A stretch of DNA of 14,987 bases from CAYSHJ01 sp964589725. GTDB lineage: Bacteria; Planctomycetota; Planctomycetia; Planctomycetales; Planctomycetaceae. Shown piece after piece: positions 14,099 through 14,987 of the stretch. Both the position numbers and the translations under genes were made by a program. Under the pieces are notes generated by a model. That model was not told where the DNA came from and searched no databases. It saw only the letters and a list, made by a program, of their open reading frames with translations. The stretch is taken from assembly GCA_964589725.1 (NCBI GenBank), contig CAZPUJ010000479.1, forward strand, positions 1 through 14,987. Direction: 5' to 3'. Every line of letters starts with the position of its first letter. Positions within the stretch are counted from its first letter, which is position 1.

Positions 14099-14635
14099 TC
14101 AACGGGTTGAAGAACTGGCGAGAATCGGAATCTCCGCCTCTCGAATTGAGCTGACATTGAGGTGGTCACGGTAAACCGAGTCGGCATGGCGACGGGCGGG
14201 ATGCCGACTGTCTTGGACCCAGTCTTCACGCGTGTAGATCACGACCGACGTGTCGGTCTCGCGAACTTCGATCCGATTCAAGCGGAAGCCGAGTTCCGTG
14301 ATTTCGGTGAAGAGCTGATAGGCGAGGTTCTCGACGCTGGTGGGTGCGTCGAACAATTTCATTCGCAACGATTCGCCGGTTCGCTCCGTGTGGCCGCAGA
14401 GCGTTTCGTAAAGCGGGTCCGCGACGTGAATCAGCATCGCGTGGTCGTATTCGGTCTTGAGAAACGGTTCGATCAACTGATCGAACTCGCCGAACAGCGT
14501 GCTGATCGGTCCCGTCCGCTCGACCTCGAAGAAGCAGCGGACGCCGTACCGATGTCCATGCAGGTTGCGGCATTTGTCGTCCAGCTCTTCGTTGCGATGA
14601 GCCGCGTAAAACTTGTAGTCCTTTTGGATGATCAT
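14099..14635 (-). CDS. 6-pyruvoyl-tetrahydropterin synthase / QueD family enzyme
   Basis: The family converts dihydroneopterin triphosphate to 6-pyruvoyl-tetrahydropterin or, in QueD, to 6-carboxy-tetrahydropterin for queuosine. Zinc ligands are His13 (YAAHR), His26 and His28 in CRNLHGH, which is the CxxxHGH pattern typical of QueD with catalytic Cys22. Asp64-His65 (EYDHAM) and the later EVRETDTS supply the remaining active-site residues. At 178 residues it is longer than the usual 120-140; about 45 extra C-terminal residues are polar and of unknown purpose. The ATG at 14635 was chosen since the family begins right there, though its ribosome site is weak (AAAGAA). A structured hairpin precedes it. 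No other queuosine gene is in view, so a pterin cofactor role is equally possible. Confidence 0.9.
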   Translation of the reverse strand: MIIQKDYKFYAAHRNEELDDKCRNLHGHRYGVRCFFEVERTGPISTLFGEFDQLIEPFLKTEYDHAMLIHVADPLYETLCGHTERTGESLRMKLFDAPTSVENLAYQLFTEITELGFRLNRIEVRETDTSVVIYTREDWVQDSRHPARRHADSVYRDHLNVSSIREAEIPILASSSTR

Positions 14636-14672
14636 GATGTTCTTTACCGTGTTGATTCCATGAAGAAGAAAA

Positions 14673-14738
14673 GGCTGGCGGGGCCATGCGTCGGGGATAG
14701 GCGCTTCGTTTTCTCGCGCCCGGTCTGACCCGCCAGCC
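14673..14738 (-). terminator. Long branched hairpin with T-rich tail before pterin synthase gene
   Basis: On the minus strand a perfect ten-pair stem, GGCTGGCGGG / CCCGCCAGCC, encloses about 46 bases containing an inner GGCGC-N11-GCGCC hairpin (14700-14720). TTTTCTTCTTC follows at once. It starts six bases after the stop of the 27-codon ORF and ends about 37 bases before the pterin synthase ATG. It may be the terminator of the SOUL transcript or an attenuator/leader element of the pterin gene. No known riboswitch class was recognised. Confidence 0.55.
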
Positions 14739-14744
14739 AACGAT

Positions 14745-14828
14745 TCACAAGAACTTCTCAACCTCGTAGTGCTCGTAATCGTCTGACGAGTCGGTTTGCA
14801 CGACGACGGTCGAAGGTCGCAGTGTCAC
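14745..14828 (-). CDS. Possible 27-residue acidic ORF coupled to SOUL gene
   Basis: A GTG at 14828 overlaps the stop of the SOUL gene (GTGA) and opens a frame MTLRPSTVVVQTDSSDDYEH then YEVEKFL, ending just before the hairpin. The overlap geometry and hairpin position favour a real small gene or a recent split of the C-terminus, but there is no independent support and no ribosome site of note. Confidence 0.3.
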   Translation of the reverse strand: MTLRPSTVVVQTDSSDDYEHYEVEKFL

Positions 14829-14987
14829 GGCTTGGCGATCTCCGCGGCTCGTGTTCGCTTCCTGACCGGAATTTCGATTTCAAAAAACCGTTGCGACTTC
14901 CAGACGAACGGGCTGTTGTAACCCATCACGCGAACCTTGCCGTCGCGTTCGTAGTCGGAGGCATTCTGAGCGAGCCAGGATTCCAAC
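14825..14987 (-). CDS. SOUL-type heme-binding protein, C-terminal part only
   Basis: Only the last 53 codons are in the window; the start lies beyond the right edge. The segment WLAQNASDYERDGKVRVMGY followed by NSPFV and RFFEIEIPV matches the C-terminus of SOUL/HBP heme-binding proteins, where a YN.P-F.. loop precedes the last strand (E-[IV]-x-[IV]-P-V). A basic tail VRKRTRAAEIAKP ends the chain. SOUL proteins bind heme or other tetrapyrroles; together with TspO on the same strand this makes two tetrapyrrole-binding families here. The assignment rests on a short stretch and should be confirmed with the rest of the gene. Confidence 0.6.
   Translation of the reverse strand, partial: LESWLAQNASDYERDGKVRVMGYNSPFVWKSQRFFEIEIPVRKRTRAAEIAKP

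Noticed and set aside
1..14987. CRISPR array, tRNA, rRNA, transposase or phage genes
   Set aside because: No regularly spaced repeats, tRNA-like cloverleafs, rRNA segments or transposase/integrase motifs were seen by reading; a computed scan was not possible.

Overview
The window looks like a bacterial chromosome segment of moderately high GC, most probably from a planctomycete. That guess rests on recalled protein families (CIA30-like, DUF2177, TspO fusion, tandem FAS1 proteins, YTV-free small membrane proteins) and not on any marker gene. Nearly everything is encoded on the minus strand. The exceptions are a CIA30-family gene (2050-2631) and the remains of a MerR/CarH/LitR-type regulator (1007-1505).

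Layout, left to right: a FAS1 secreted protein cut by the left edge (1-705); an intergenic region with four copies of a TCGTTCAAA motif; a broken MerR-type regulator; DUF2177 and CIA30 genes transcribed divergently; a palindrome-rich gap (2632-3072). Next comes a tightly packed minus-strand operon, in transcription order: SDR (7628), membrane-SRPBCC fusion, four-helix membrane protein, CMP/guanine-deaminase-like enzyme, and an SDR-DUF2867-TspO fusion (ends 3073). Upstream of that lie malate:quinone oxidoreductase (7719-9245) and a second, full-length FAS1 protein (9457-10470), which is a paralogue of the first and has its own terminator hairpin.

The right half is another co-directional series, in transcription order: SOUL-type heme-binding protein (cut by the right edge), a possible 27-residue ORF, a long structured hairpin, a 6-pyruvoyl-tetrahydropterin synthase/QueD homologue, two overlapping small membrane proteins, Dps, UvsE, a TIGR01777 NAD-binding protein and a stand-alone SRPBCC protein.

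Taken together the genes suggest a photo-oxidative/UV stress island: UV-damage endonuclease, Dps iron sequestration, porphyrin/heme-binding families (TspO, SOUL), a pterin enzyme, several START-like ligand pockets and short-chain dehydrogenases. This repertoire resembles the regulons known for B12-dependent light-sensing MerR proteins (CarH/LitR). Here the only candidate regulator in the window is visibly broken. The functional grouping is inference; the gene identities are mostly solid.
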